DNA from: Margaritifera margaritifera
Taxonomy: Eukaryota > Mollusca > Bivalvia > Unionida > Margaritiferidae
Direction of reading: 5' to 3'
NCBI GenBank assembly: GCA_029931535.1
Contig: JAQPZY010001659.1
Location: 3,664,001 to 3,728,000, forward strand
DNA length: 64,000 nt
Numbering within the stretch: position 1 is the stretch's first letter; each line of letters opens with the position of its first letter. Position numbers and translations under genes: made by a program. Under the pieces are notes generated by a model that was not told the origin of the DNA, ran no database searches, and saw only the letters and a list, made by a program, of their open reading frames with translations. Positions 1-28,823 of the stretch are shown piece after piece.

Positions 1-601
1 TAATGATGTAATCTTCCATCTGATTGGCTGAGTTTGTTACCACTCTGGGAGCCATAGTTGTGATGCAGTTTTTATCAAGCTTGGAATATATGCTTGTATC
101 ATCAAAATCTTGAACTGTTTCAGTAATGAGTGAGATTCATGCATATTTATGAGGTGACCATGAATGTGATTGACTGAGCTTATAAACACTCTGAAAGCAT
201 AATTCTGATTTGACTTTGATCAAAATTAGAATATGAAATTATATCATCAAGATCTTGGGCAATTTCAAAAGTAAGTGGGATCAACACATTTTAATGACTT
301 GATCTTGCATCTGATTCATTGAGCTTGTTACCACTCTTGAAGCTTTATTTTTGATATTTTGGGTTCACTATCATCAAGATCATGGATGATTTCATTTATG
401 AGCAAGAGACTGAGACATATTAATTATGCCTTTATCTTTAGAAAGATTTTTTGTCAAGAAATAGTAAAAATAAGTAAGGTCAACATTATATCAAGTTTGT
501 GAGGTAGTTTACATATGATGTGTTTTTACAATGGTGAAATGGTAAACTGTTAAGGTTTGTAAGACAGGTGAGTGATATAAGGCCAACTTGGGCCTCTTAT
601 T
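1..601 (+). repeat. Dispersed repeat family 1, copy A (right part)
   Basis: The sequence is a degenerate tandem array of roughly 150-160 bp units, recognised by recurring words such as GATCTTGCATCTGATT, GAGCTTGTTACCACTCT and TCATCAAGATCTTGG. It closes with the family's right-end signature at about 553-601 (ACAGGTGAGTGATATAAGG then TTGGGCCTCTTATT). The left end lies outside the window. I see no exon here. The same right end recurs at 15413 and 28823. Confidence 0.6.
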
Positions 602-650
602 GTAAGAGTCATTGCCTTTTTTGACTTACAGCTTGCATCTACTTTTGCAG

Positions 651-1500
651 TTTTTGGCTCACTTGGCTATAAGACCTAGTAAACTTATGGTATGGTCCAG
701 GAGGCCATATTTTTTATTTGATTTTGATCAACTTGGAATATAGGTTTATATCATCAGTATCTCAGATGAGTTTGAATATGAGCAAGCTCTGTACGTACTA
801 ATGAGTTGATCTTGCATTTAATTGGCTGAACTTGTTAGAACACTGGGGGCCATATTTCCAATCTGATTCTGATCAAACATTGAATATATGCATATATAAT
901 CAAGATTTTGTATAAGTTGGATCATGAGCAAGATCCATGCATACAAATGAGTTGATCTTGTATTTGATTGGCTGAACTTGTTACCATGCTGGAGGCCATA
1001 TTTCTGATCTGATTTTGATCAAGTATTGCATATATGCATATATCAAGATTTCAGACAAGTTCGATAATGAGCAAGATCCATGCATATTAATAAGGTGATC
1101 TTGCCTCAGATTGGCTGAGCTTGTTACCACTCTGGAGGCCATATTACTAATCTGATTTTGATAACACTTGGAGTATATACTCATGACATCAAGATCTTGG
1201 ACATTCAGTAATGAGTGTGATACATGCATATTAATGAAGTGATCTTGTTTTGATTGGCTGAGATTGTTAGCATTTTGGAGGTCATATTTCTGATCAGATT
1301 TTGATCAGACTTGGAATATAGGCTGTTATTTTCAAGATTTTTTGCATGAGTTTGATAATGAGCGAGATCCACAGATGTTAATGAGGTGATCTTGCATCCA
1401 ATTGCCTGAACTTGTTACCACTCAAAAGACTGTTTTTTCTCAATCTGGTTTGAGTAATTTCGGTAAATAGACTTAAATCATCACTGTCCAGTGAGTTTCA
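651..1500 (+). repeat. Dispersed repeat family 1, copy B (left end and array)
   Basis: A new copy starts about 50 bp after copy A ends. It begins with the left-end signature (GGCTCACTTGGCTATAAG, then AACTTATGGTATGGTCC). About five diverged units of about 155 bp follow, carrying GATCTTGCATTTGATTGGC, GAGGCCATATTTCTGATC and GAGCAAGATCCATGCATA. Copies A and B have the same orientation. No right end is identified before the ASH2L exon at 2802. Confidence 0.55.
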
Positions 1501-2740
1501 TTTTGAGCAGGATCTGCGCAACAATAATGAAATTCCGTTCAGTTAGAAATAGTTTACAAATTGTATGCACTTGAAACATTTTTATTTGCTGTTAGAATAC
1601 ATCTCTCTTTCTAAATTAAAGCAAGTGAAGTAACTCATAATATTGACTATTGAGAATCATCGGTTTTGGGTTCTTCTTGCAAATATTATGACAGATACAT
1701 TTTAGAATACAAGATGTGTAATTTCCAAAGAACAATTTACAAAAATTAACAAAATAATACACCTTTCGGATTAAAATTAATAATTTGTTATTTATAAGTC
1801 AAGATAAAGTATTAATAGAAATATTGTGAGAGAAAATGTACAATTGCAGGCTAGCATAAACTATGCAGTTTTGTAATCAAGGATCAGATTTTCTTTACAT
1901 AATATATATATTTGTTTGTAAATAATTGTTATATTTGTTTTTAATATTGATTTTCTCCAAAAAGAACATTTTTCTTGTAAAAACCATTTTCTGAGTTTTT
2001 TAATTTATTTGCAGAGATTTATTTCTAAACCCTTTGCCAGATTTGAAATTCTTATATATTTGGCATCATATTTTATATGTTTGGTGAAACAGAGTTTGAC
2101 AGTTGCTAGTATTGCAATGTTTAAGTGCCTGAAACATTTTTCATTTATATATTATCACATGTATTCTGCATTATATTTAGACATTTCATATATTCAGTGT
2201 TATTGCTCATACATTATTTGGAATTTATCTTTTGTTTTTCTAGCTCTTAATAAGAAAATACCCCAAATAACTTTTCTCCTGACACTTCCAAATTTAATTA
2301 CCAAGAGTAAAGAAACTCGTGGCCTAAAAAGAGAACCCCAAAAACCCCAAAATATAAATTCAGTTCGTGTGCAGGATACAGTCAACTCATATGCATTTAT
2401 TTTCAACACATACTTATTTGTATGTACCAATATGTATTTTTTTAATCCGATTTTATTTTTATCTTGAACCTGTACCTTGGTGGAAGCTGGACATAGCAAT
2501 CACTTTGACCTGTGTGTGCATGTCCATACATACATCTGTCTATTTGTCTGTCCATCCACACCTAAGTTTTTTTTTTTACTTTCTAGCTAAACAAAAGGCA
2601 GGCTTGACAAACAGTATTGTCGGTGAGACAATTATGAAAATTGTATTTTTGTGAATATTTTGACTTAATGGGTGAAATTTTAACAAAACTGAATGATATG
2701 ACTCACTTTACATAGGTTGTGTATGTTTCTTGGATTATAA
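1500..2740 (+). repeat. Non-tandem body of family 1, copy B; no gene seen
   Basis: The segment is AT-rich. About 2118-2360 is visibly paralogous to 13705-13925: both contain AAGTGCCTGAAACATTT, ACTTCCAAATATAATT-like and TAGCTCTTAATAA-like words in the same order. An open frame crosses this segment, but its composition and lack of homology argue against coding. It lies just upstream of the first visible ASH2L exon. Confidence 0.4.
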
Positions 2741-2801
2741 CTCAGTTCTGAAGCACCACCATGTTCCAAGATTGCTTTATTTTTATTTATTTTTTTTGCA
2801 G

Positions 2802-19354
<16,553 letters not shown>

Positions 19355-19490
19355 GTGGGAAAATCAAATTATGCTTGTTGCTACTGTAAGATATGGAACT
19401 GTCACATGGATCCTGGAAACTTAGTAATCTCTGTGTGAGAGACTAGCTGGTGGTTTTATTCCTAGGTTATAATAAAAAGCTGTTGAATGT
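19355..19490 (+). promoter_or_regulatory. ASH2L: ASH2L 3' UTR with poly(A) signal
   Basis: A canonical AATAAA lies at 19471-19476, 117 bp after the stop codon. Cleavage would be expected about 15-25 bp further on. The twin-hairpin MITE begins at 19491, almost exactly at the expected cleavage zone. Confidence 0.65.
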
Positions 19491-19710
19491 TACCGTATAT
19501 ACTTGCGTATAAGCCGATACCAACTGCAAACTGCATAGACCCAGATCTTCTGTCGCATAATTTGCCAGCAGATCTGGGTCTATGCAGTTTGTAAGGACTA
19601 ATCAGTAGAACAAACAACATAGACCCTGATCTGCCGGCACATTATCCGACAGCAGATCAGGGTCTATGTTGTTTGCATTTGGATCAAGTTATACATGAGT
19701 ACATACGGTA
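19491..19710 (-). mobile_element. Twin-hairpin MITE, copy 3 (inverted)
   Basis: 220 bp bounded by TACCGTATATACTTGCGTAT and its inverse (ATGAGTACATACGGTA). The two hairpins appear in reverse order relative to copies 1 and 2: the CTGCATAGACCCAGATCT hairpin first, then AACATAGACCCTGATCTGCC. It starts 15 bp after the ASH2L AATAAA. Confidence 0.85.
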
Positions 19711-19841
19711 TATCTTTGATATGATGCTTAATGTGGATGTTCATTCTGAATTTCTTTCTTACTCATACAAGTTGGAGCTTTTTATTCATTCAATTTGATG
19801 AATCCTAGTGTGTGTTGAATTCTGTTCAAATTTTCTGTCTC

Positions 19842-19902
19842 AAAATATGTGGAAAGTGTAGAGTTGTATGTAATAAATATGTGGAAAGTGTTCAGTTGTA
19901 CT
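19842..19902. repeat. 32-bp repeat array, left flank of the transposon nest
   Basis: Two units of ATAAATATGTGGAAAGTG with GTAGAGTTGTATGTA between them. The same array resumes at 26594-26672, so the roughly 6.7 kb between was inserted into a single array. Confidence 0.75.
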
Positions 19903-22189
19903 GTACTGTCTTTTGGTGTGTATAACGCGCACTGATGTATAATGTGCACCCCGATTTTTAATGTATAATGTGCACCCCGATTTTTTACCCAGAACGAGGG
20001 GAAAAAACGTATAATACATTTTAAAATCGTGATAATTTCGCTCCCTTTTGTAGTGTGACAACAGTTGGCCATTTTTGGATAGTGCACTGATCATCATTTG
20101 TTAAACGACATTTGAACTGTTTACAAAAAGCCAGTGCATGACTGTATCTCTGATCTTTCCTGTCAGTATGTGACACCCGATAATGACCAATACTTTTATT
20201 TTTTTACAGATATCGTAAAAGAAAGAATGAAAAAGTGGCAAACGTTCAAGAATATCTTTCTAATTTTATGGTTGTCCCTTTAAAGGGACATTTTATGTTT
20301 CACCTTGTTGATGGAGTTCAGTCTATAGCATCAAATCCCTAAAATTCCTCTTCGTCGTCATCAGTCTCGAAAAGTTGCTGCATGTCCACGTCTGTCATTG
20401 TGTTTCAAGATCGAACACAAGATGCCATTTGAAAGTTCAGGTCCAGTATTTATACTTATTTGGACTAGCATGACACTTCTAAAATATATCTCAGTGCCCT
20501 AGATAGAATTTACCAAGACAATACTTCGTAATTATGTTTGGCACATCAAAACTTGAGCTGCTGCTGATTACCTTTAAAAACACCATGCCAAGTCAATTAA
20601 ATATTGCTCACTCTATTGTAACAAAGAAGGATCAGATACTGTGGTTTAAGATTAGAAATAAAAACAAAGAACCAAGCCTATATTCCGAAGTAAAGTAAAT
20701 AAATTGCAAATGTACCTAGACAATGCATTATAACCATTTTTAGCACATCAAAGCTTAGCTGGCTCTGATAATCGTGAATAGATCACACTGAGTCAATGAA
20801 GCATTGATCACTGTATAGTCGGAAAGATATATCAATACTATCATTTAAGATGAGAAATAAAACAAAGAACCAAGCTTATTTTCCAAATGAACAGAAATAA
20901 ATTGCAAATTTACCTGGACAAAGCATTGTAACAATGTTCAGCACATCAAAGCTTAGTCGGTGCTGATTACCGTGATTACCGTGAAAAGACCACACTGAGT
21001 CAATGAAGCATTGATCACTGTATAGTTGCAAAAATATATCAAATACTATGATCAGAAATAAAGCTAAGAACCAAGTTTATTTTCCAAAGAAAACAAAATT
21101 GTTTTCAGACTTCATCTATTAATTGAATATTTTGTTTCATGGTGTGTCAGTGTTACCGTAACAGACTAACTGTAATCACGAAACAGATGTCCTCTAAATG
21201 TGCCTCTGATGAGAACATTAACACTGCTTGAATTCCAAGTATTACTTCATCTATTAATTGAATATTTTGTTTCATGGTGTGTCAGTGTTACCGTAACAGA
21301 CAAACTGTAATCACGAAACAGATGTCCTCTAAATGTGCCTCTGATGAGAACATCAACACTGCTTGAATTCCAAGTATTACTTCAGTTCAAATTAGAATAA
21401 ATGAAGAAAAAACTAATTAGATCCACAGTTATCGAATACAGAACATTTACAGGTACAGTAATCATATATTTGTTCTGCTGATAACCTTGAAAAGACCAAG
21501 CATTGGTCACTGTATAGTCACAAAGAAATATAAAATACTATCATTTAAGATGAGAAATAAAACTAACAACCATGTTTATTTTTAAAGAAAAAAACATTTT
21601 CCGACTTTATACATTAATTGATTATTTTGTTTCACAATGTGTCAGTGTTACCACAACAGACAAACTGTAGTCGCAAAATATCTGTCCCCTAAAGGTGCCC
21701 CTGATGAGAACATTAACACTGCATGAATTCTAAATAGTATATTTCAATTCAACAATAAATGAAGAAAAAAGGTATTAGAACCACAGTTATGGAATACTGA
21801 ACATTTACGGTACAGGTACGGTAATCATCATATTTGTTCTGCTACAATGCAGTACTTTGCACAGCTTTATAACAAGAAGTTACCAATTGTTACATACATG
21901 TATTTCCGGTTGAGGCACAGAAGAAAATGCTACACAGTGATGTGAAATGAAACAAGTTTATTAATATAAGCAATCAAAGAACAAGACTTTCAAGGCTTGT
22001 AAGCATTATTTATTTATTTAATAAGGATAGTACCAGTAACCAATTTAGTTACAATGCAACATGCAACGGATTTAATAGTTATCATGGAGTGAATGTGACA
22101 CATGTAGGCAGCTATACTGCCTTCATCAATTTGTCAGATAAGAAAATTAGGTGAAAAAAGTGCGCATTATACAAAGCTAAATACAGTAT
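19903..22189. mobile_element. TIR DNA transposon X (non-autonomous, 2.29 kb)
   Basis: The left end is GTACTGTCTTTTGGTGTGTA followed by TAACGCGCAC. The right end (22160-22189) is its inverse with 24 of 30 positions matching. TA flanks fit the Tc1/mariner group. Internally there are diverged direct repeats of about 200 bp (GCACATCAAAGCTTAG units at about 20540, 20748 and 20941) and a 135-bp exact-looking duplication. No long frame survives. A 19-codon acidic micro-ORF at 20339-20398 (minus) may be a transposase tail relic. Confidence 0.6.
21111..21380. repeat. 135-bp tandem duplication in element X
   Basis: Two near-identical copies start with TTCATCTATTAATTGAATAT at 21111 and 21246. A third, diverged copy lies at about 21605-21740. 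They share CGTAACAGAC and GATGTCCTCTAAATGTGCC. Confidence 0.92.
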
Positions 22190-22488
22190 ATACTCGATTA
22201 TAAGTCGACCCCCCCCCCCTCCCCTTTTAGGACTGCAAAAGCTAATTTCTCTTTGAATCTCCTATAAGTCGGGGTGTATTTTCCAAGTCAGATCCGTCTG
22301 AAGGGGTGACTTGTCGTCAGTGAGTCAGAGTTGCACTTTGGAAAAATAAGCAAGCCAAACTGGATAGATAGATTGATAGAAAAAATAAAGACAAAACCAG
22401 TGAAAAATACAATTATATTTTTGAGTGGAATATGTCACAAAAATATTGACAACTAAAATTGTGTCCACCTTCGTACTTTAAATCCATT

Positions 22489-25415
22489 TACCATATTTGT
22501 CAGTCTATAGGTCAATACTTTTTGAACTGGAAGTCTGGGCTTTGTCTTATACTCTGAATCAACTTATATATGGATTATGTCATTGAAATTGATTTACCAT
22601 ATTTTATGTAATTTTTCGAATGTGAAAAAATTTATATTGTTTTCAAAGTGCGAAAAATAATGTGTACAAAAAATAATTCTCATTTTGGGAAAGAGATCGT
22701 GCCAAAGAGAGAAAACAGTAATAAAATAGTAAATGGAAATTATAAAAATACATACCATACTCCTTCAGTTTGAAAGATATATAATTCATATTTTAAACAT
22801 TCACAATATTTATATCCATATAGACTCCATTTACTGTAGTATCATTTATCTTCATGGGTCTCAATTTTCATGGTTTTGTAAAAAAAAAAAAAAAAAGACA
22901 TTTTCTTGGGTTCTTGAATTCATGGTTTTGCCTGTCAAATTTTCCATATTTGTAGGCATTAAATTTCATGGATTAACCTCCACAATACCCTAAATATGGA
23001 ATACAAAAGAAAAAACTATGACGACAACAAATGACGGCCTCTTCAATGGTTAAAACAATACTACCACCTGTATGAGCACAAATCAAACACCTGTCAAGAT
23101 AAATCACTCAACATCAAAGAGAGCCAATGCAGGCAACAACACCAAGCTAATTGGTTATTAAATTACATGTGCATGGTCTCTTCCTTAAAACACTGTCCTT
23201 ACTTTCTGAAGGCCATGGCGTTAACACAGTGACTGAAGAGTGGTAAAATTCAACTTAGATCCAGTCGGTTTGGATAATGTCATCATTCAAAAAATTAACA
23301 CGTGACCAGCTGCCCCTCGCTCAATGCAATTTGCAATCAGTGTCAACATTTGATGTGTTCAGAGCCCATCAAAGTGCGAAGATGCTAACTAAATTGAAAA
23401 ACACTGGAATCACTTCTTTGTTTGAGCCGTCATATGTACGAACCAACTTCAACCACCAGACTTTACTTAAAACCCTCATGAATCAAGCTAATTTATGCTG
23501 AATGGATAATTGCGGCTCATGCCAAAATGTGTGAACGATTGGACCTAATTATCCATGGCTTTAAGAATACTGGAGTTGTTTAATTCAACAATTTCAGGAT
23601 TATTTACCAGACAAACATTTGTGTGTACCAACTGACGTGGTTGACATGATGTTGATTCAGTGGTTTTGTCTGAAAATCAGTGAATTGTGAGATTCAGTAA
23701 TCTATGGTAATAAGTGTATATACAGTGTTTCATTAGTAATTGTGCTTCCAGCAATAGATTTAGTATTTTACAGTCTTGTTGTTCATTGGGATTAAGCATG
23801 CATGGATAAAATGAGACGTGCTTTCAAGGATTTAAATTTTTCGACAACAGTTTCACTTGAATGAAGAATCAATTTGAATAAATATTAAATCTATCAAATT
23901 TTCATTTATGGTGTAATTTCTTAATCTTTCTTTCATTTTCAGTAATATCAGTTTTTGAATACCTTATACTTTTCTTGTTTCTCTCTATCCTTATCTCACA
24001 ACATATCGATTTAAGGCAGTGAGTGGAAATTACCGGATACCGTATAGATACGTGTGCATTGAAACAACATATAAAAGGATTTAAGATTCTTTTTATAAAG
24101 GGTTAAAAAAAAATGTGTAAGAGCTAATATTTGTTACCAGATTACAGAAATTATGGTGATTTGTCAAATAGCTTTGTTGATTGCTAGGAATCAAACAGTA
24201 AAAAAATGAGGGAAGGGGGGCTTCTTTATCGTATCTGGCTAATTTTTCGTTGGGTCTTTAAATTCATGGCTCAGGGCAACAAACAAATCCACAAAAATTG
24301 GAACCCCACGAAAATTTGTGATACTACAGTAGTTTTAATCCCTAGAATGACCATTTAGCGTGCTGTGTTGTTTTCTTTGCCAGTACAACGACCTCTCCAT
24401 TCCCACCAAATAAGATTACCCTTTATCAGTAAATTCATGTGCACTTCCTGTAGTTAGGTGGCATTTGGTTTGATCTTTGCTCGCTCTGACACTTATGTCA
24501 GCAGGAACAAAAGGTGTCACTGGTTGAGAAAATTATATGAGTAAGCACCTGGCATTACCTGGCATTACGCAGTGCCGTATACATTAACATGCTTTACAGA
24601 ATCTATTACAATACATAGCCTCATTTCCCTATTGGTAGCCTCACTAATTTGATCTTGTCTGCCAAATCTTGCACTCAAACAAGTGTAAACTGGAATGATG
24701 TTGCCAAAGCTGTAGGCATATTTAATTAGCATGTAAATAACACTGCAAAGCTATGTGGTTCTTGTGACAATGGATATCATAATTAAAACAAGAATGAACT
24801 GTTTATTCAGAGGTATTAATTGATAATGGAATATAGTAGTGCCCTTGTACATGAGTAAGATCACAATCATCAGGTTACTGAACAAGACAGATTACAATTG
24901 CCCTATAACTTCTCACTTGCTCTCTGTCTCCAAAAGCTACAAATAAAAACTGCTCTGAATGCATACATTCTTGCATACTGATACATTGTTGTTTTGTCTC
25001 TCTCTCACACAAACACATACATACACTCATTCATTAAAAACAAGTCTTTATCGAGTTCTTTCATTTTTTATTATACATATAATTTGATAATGAGGTTACT
25101 GTTGCTGTAAGAATACATGTTGCACTTAACTATCATATCATTGCATACAATGTGCCAATAAATAATACCTATAAATAATACATATACAGACCATCTTAAC
25201 CATTTTTGCAATTAATCTGGAATAGCATACAGTGATACCATTAATATTCATGAAACCGGAAGTTACTAGCGAAAAAGACAAAGCCAAGGTATTGATCTGG
25301 CTTCATCTTGTACTCCACATCAACTTATATATATATGGATGAAGCATGGAAAATTTACAAAATTAGTGAATTCAACTTATACTCTACATCAACTTATAGG
25401 CCAGCAAATACGGTA
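22489..25415. mobile_element. TIR DNA transposon Z, nested in Y
   Basis: The left end is TACCATATTTGTCAGTCTAT. The right end (25391-25415) reads TACCGTATTTGCTGGCCTAT on the opposite strand, with transitions only. Subterminal words (ATCAACTTATATATGG and its inverse) are also shared. Element W lies inside it. No transposase frame remains. Confidence 0.55.
22832..24331. mobile_element. TIR DNA transposon W (1.5 kb), innermost
   Basis: The termini are TACTGTAGTATCATTTATCT and, on the opposite strand, TACTGTAGTATCACAAATTT. Similarity continues inward (TTCATGGGTCTCAATTTT against TTCGTGGGGTTCCAATTTT). A 74-codon frame at 23277-23501 begins MSSFKKLTRDQLPLAQC; I do not recognise it, and it is probably not expressed. 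Fragments of this family are at 15470-15700 and 42800-43010. Confidence 0.65.
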
Positions 25416-26593
25416 TATGATAAATCCATGAATTCTATTATAGTTCACATACAGGTATAAAAATAGTAGCCCAGAATGATATAGTTCACAATATCCAGTA
25501 ATATGTTGATTCCACACATATTACAAATAAAGAATGAAAGTTAAGTCCACACTTTTGTGATTCACAGTATCCTTTAAATGTCACTATCTGATGTCATCTA
25601 GCACAAAGTCCAAGAATTCATCCTCATCGACTGAGTGACTAAAACAATTCCTCGTCTTTACTGTCATTTGCGGGTGCTTATGTGGAGATTAAAGTTGACT
25701 TCTGTAAGTGACACTTGGGCTATGTAAGTGACACTTTGATCATACAGTCTGAAATCTATGAAAGGATGCAACTGAACAGGTGTCAATTGTGCGGCAAGAT
25801 CACGGAGTTCAAATAACTACCCTTGGCACTGAACAAGTATCAGATCCACAACTTGATCAAAAGGGTTGTCAGATGTGAAAACAAAGAGGGTGCTGCCTTT
25901 ACAATCTAATGGACTAAGGTCAAAAGTGCACAGAAAGTTGTAGAACTCTACTTGGCACTGAACAAGTATCAAATTTGCAGCTCGATCAAAAGGATGTCAA
26001 CTTGAAAACAAAGTGAGTGCTGCCTTTACAAGTCAAGGGCTTAATAATAGCCCACATGCACTGGCAGATAACTTGGGAAATATCATTTGGGAATTATATG
26101 TGGCTTATGGTAAAGGAAAATATAAATTAAATCAACACGAAGTGTGTATACAGCAAAACAAAATATAATACAAATACAGGTTGATCAGACTTGCACAAAA
26201 ATGCAAGCAATATACTTACTAGTAAACACCCATGGTAAACAACATTGATGGACACTTCACTTTGCAGTGAATAATATTTAATTTATCAGTAATATTTTCA
26301 AAAATTTACAAATCCAAATAACTGTAGATACAAGTATTGTGTAATGATTACCGTCATAAAACGGATAAATATGGTGCATGCCATATATACATTTCTGAAT
26401 GGGAATAGTGGCATGAAAACATAAAAATATTTGAATTGACAGTATTTGTACATACTGCAATCATCTGCAGTTTCCAATATTACCCCTAGATTTATAAATT
26501 TTTCTTTTATATCACACTTATAAGACAACCCCTCCTTTGCATGAAATTGAATTTTGAGTAAAACAAATGTTGACTTAAAGCGAGCATATACAT

Positions 26594-26672
26594 TGTGTAA
26601 TAAATATGTGGAAAGCGTAGAGTTCTATGTAATAAGTATGTGGAAAGGGAAGAGTTGTATGTAATAAATATG
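26594..26672. repeat. 32-bp repeat array, right flank of the transposon nest
   Basis: Units of GTAATAAATATGTGGAAAG with CGTAGAGTTCTATG between them match the left flank at 19842-19902. Confidence 0.75.
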
Positions 26673-27260
26673 AAACCTAGTCTATATCTGTTATGTACCA
26701 GTGTACTATGATTAGATGTATGCAAACAATGTTTTCATTAGTCGACGTCACAGTTATATATTTGTCATATTTGAGTCATAAATAGGTAGAGGAAAGCCTG
26801 GCAACAGACAACAAAAAATCAACATAAGTAGGTGTGAAATCTGTTCTTAAAGGAAAAATGAAATTGACATTTTTAAAGTTCAGTACTTTGAATAAAATTT
26901 TCCTTTCCTAGGAATAAAATGAAAATAGTGACAACGATCTGTTTTTCTAAAGAATGCTTTGTTTCTTTTGCGAGAAGAATTTCCAAGGGAGGTAAATTAT
27001 TCTGGAATAAATTTATAAGGAATTCCTTATAAATGAACAGTGTGGTGGTTGAGTCATAATAGTCTTATTGCCGGCATGAACAAGATACAAATAGTCTATA
27101 CAGAACCACATTTATGTTTTGTTTCTGGTTGAGGGAAAAGAACTCGTTAAATATAGGGTAGGAATACTCTTGACCAGATGTCCTCAGTGTATCTCTTCAC
27201 CATATCAAATTTGATTAATTTGGTTTCATATGTGTGCAGTTTTGTTTGCCACGTACTTGA
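26673..27260. other. No feature recognised
   Basis: AT-rich sequence without exon-like or transposon-end signals that I can support. Confidence 0.4.
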
Positions 27261-28823
27261 TTTCATTAGCTTATCTGGCCATAAGGCTAAGTGAGTTTTT
27301 GGTATAGTACTGTGTCGGGGATGCATTGTCCATCCATCATGCATCAACATTTGCTATTTTCAACTTCTCAAACACCACTGGACCAATTTCAACCAATTTG
27401 AAAGGAAGAATCCTGTCATAAAGACCTTCTACATTTTTTAAATTTATTATGATCATTATTACTAAAAAAAAATATACAAGCATTTAAACAGCTTCTTTGC
27501 CCAGAAAAAACCCGGACAGATTTTGACCAAATTTGACAAAATGTATCCTGGCATAAAGGCCTTTCAGATTTTTGCAAATTATGCCAATCTGCCATTCCAA
27601 TATGGCCACTGTTACTAAAAATATATAAACCTTTAAACAACTTCTTGGAAAAAACAGTTCAATAAAAGTTGACTTAATATGACAGAAAGCATTCTGGCAT
27701 GGAGGCCTTTGAAGATTTTAAAAGTGTTGCAGATAAACCATCAAACATGACCACAGTACATGTAATTAAATAGTAGAAAACAAACTTGCTTCGACTTCTA
27801 CAAATTTTACAGAAAGCATCATGACATGAAGGCCTTTTAATTTTATACAAATGATGCTGATCCACTATCAAATATGGCTGCTTTTGAAAAAAATAAATAT
27901 AAATAAAATTTCTTAAACTGAACTGTAGAGTTAGAACCAATATAACAAAAAAAACCATCCTGATATGTAGGCCTTTCAGGTTTGTGTAAATAATGCTGAT
28001 CCACCATCAATATGGTCAGCATTTCTACAAAACTGCTTACTTGGGTTAGATTTCACAGAAAACATTCTGATATGAATTACTTTCAGTTTTAGACAACTGA
28101 TTTCTTTCCACCATTGAAAATGGTTTTCTTAAGCAAACAGATTGAAAAAGTTTTAAATCATTCTGCTCAAAAACTGCTCAAGAGAATCTGACCATATTTA
28201 ATAGTAAGCATTCTGGCATGCTAGTCACGCTAGTCTTTACTAATGATGCTTATCATCAGTATGGTCACCAAACCTAAAAGTGTACAAAAAACTTTTTCTT
28301 AAAAACTGAAGATGACAAAATTTGACAGCATTCTGGCATAAAGCCTGTTCAGGTTTGCACATATGGTGCTGATCCACAATCCAGTAAACCTGTCATTAAA
28401 AAAACATATAAGAACCTTTAAACTATGTCTTCTCCAAAATTGCTCAACAGAATATGACAGGATACATCCTTGTATGGGGACCTTTATACAAATGATACAG
28501 ATCTGTGGTTCAATATCGCTGCCATTTCTAAATATTAAAAATCCCTAAAATGATTGCTTATTAAAAAAACGGTAATTAAAATTTTATCAAATTTAGACGG
28601 AAGCATCAGGTTGAAGGCCCTCAGTTGTATACAGACAGTGCTGATTTACCATAAAAAATATGGCTGAAGATTGTAGAGAAAATTTTTTAAAAATCAGTTG
28701 TTAAAGAAATTTTAAATAAAGCACCCTTCTAACCCACATTTTTTGCCGACTGCTTTTGCATTTGGCTTTTAGTTAGATGTCAGACAGGTGAGCAATTTCA
28801 GACCCATTTGGACCTCTTGTTTT
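27261..28823 (+). repeat. Dispersed repeat family 1, copy D (complete, 1.56 kb)
   Basis: The left-end signature is at 27261 (TTAGCTTATCTGGCCATAAG, GCTAAGTGAGTTTTTGG). The right-end signature is at about 28785-28823 (ACAGGTGAGCAATTTCAG, ATTTGGACCTCTTGTTT). The inside is an array of about eight units of about 150 bp that differs from copies A-C: GGCATAAAGGCCTTTCAG, ATATGGCCACTGTTACTAAA, AAACTGCTCAAGAGAATC. No gene is present. Confidence 0.7.

Larger units (their letters stand above)
22186..26592. mobile_element. TIR DNA transposon Y (4.4 kb outer element of a nest)
   Basis: The left end reads GTATATACTCGATTATAAGT. The right end (26569-26592) is its diverged inverse, reading GTATATGCTCGCTTTAAGTC on the other strand. 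The left TIR abuts element X. Elements Z and W are nested inside. A 27-codon acidic micro-ORF at 25584-25667 (minus) is the only coding-like trace. The TIR style resembles pogo/Tigger-type elements, which is a guess. Confidence 0.45.

Noticed and set aside
2009..2467. 152-codon open frame upstream of the first ASH2L exon
   Set aside because: Biased, Ile/Phe/Tyr-rich AT composition, no domain, and it falls in repeat DNA paralogous to 13.7-13.9 kb.
23277..23501. 74-codon frame MSSFKKLTRDQLPLAQC inside element W
   Set aside because: Composition looks more protein-like than its surroundings, but there is no known domain, no continuation, and it sits within a non-autonomous TIR element. It is mentioned under W but not called a gene.
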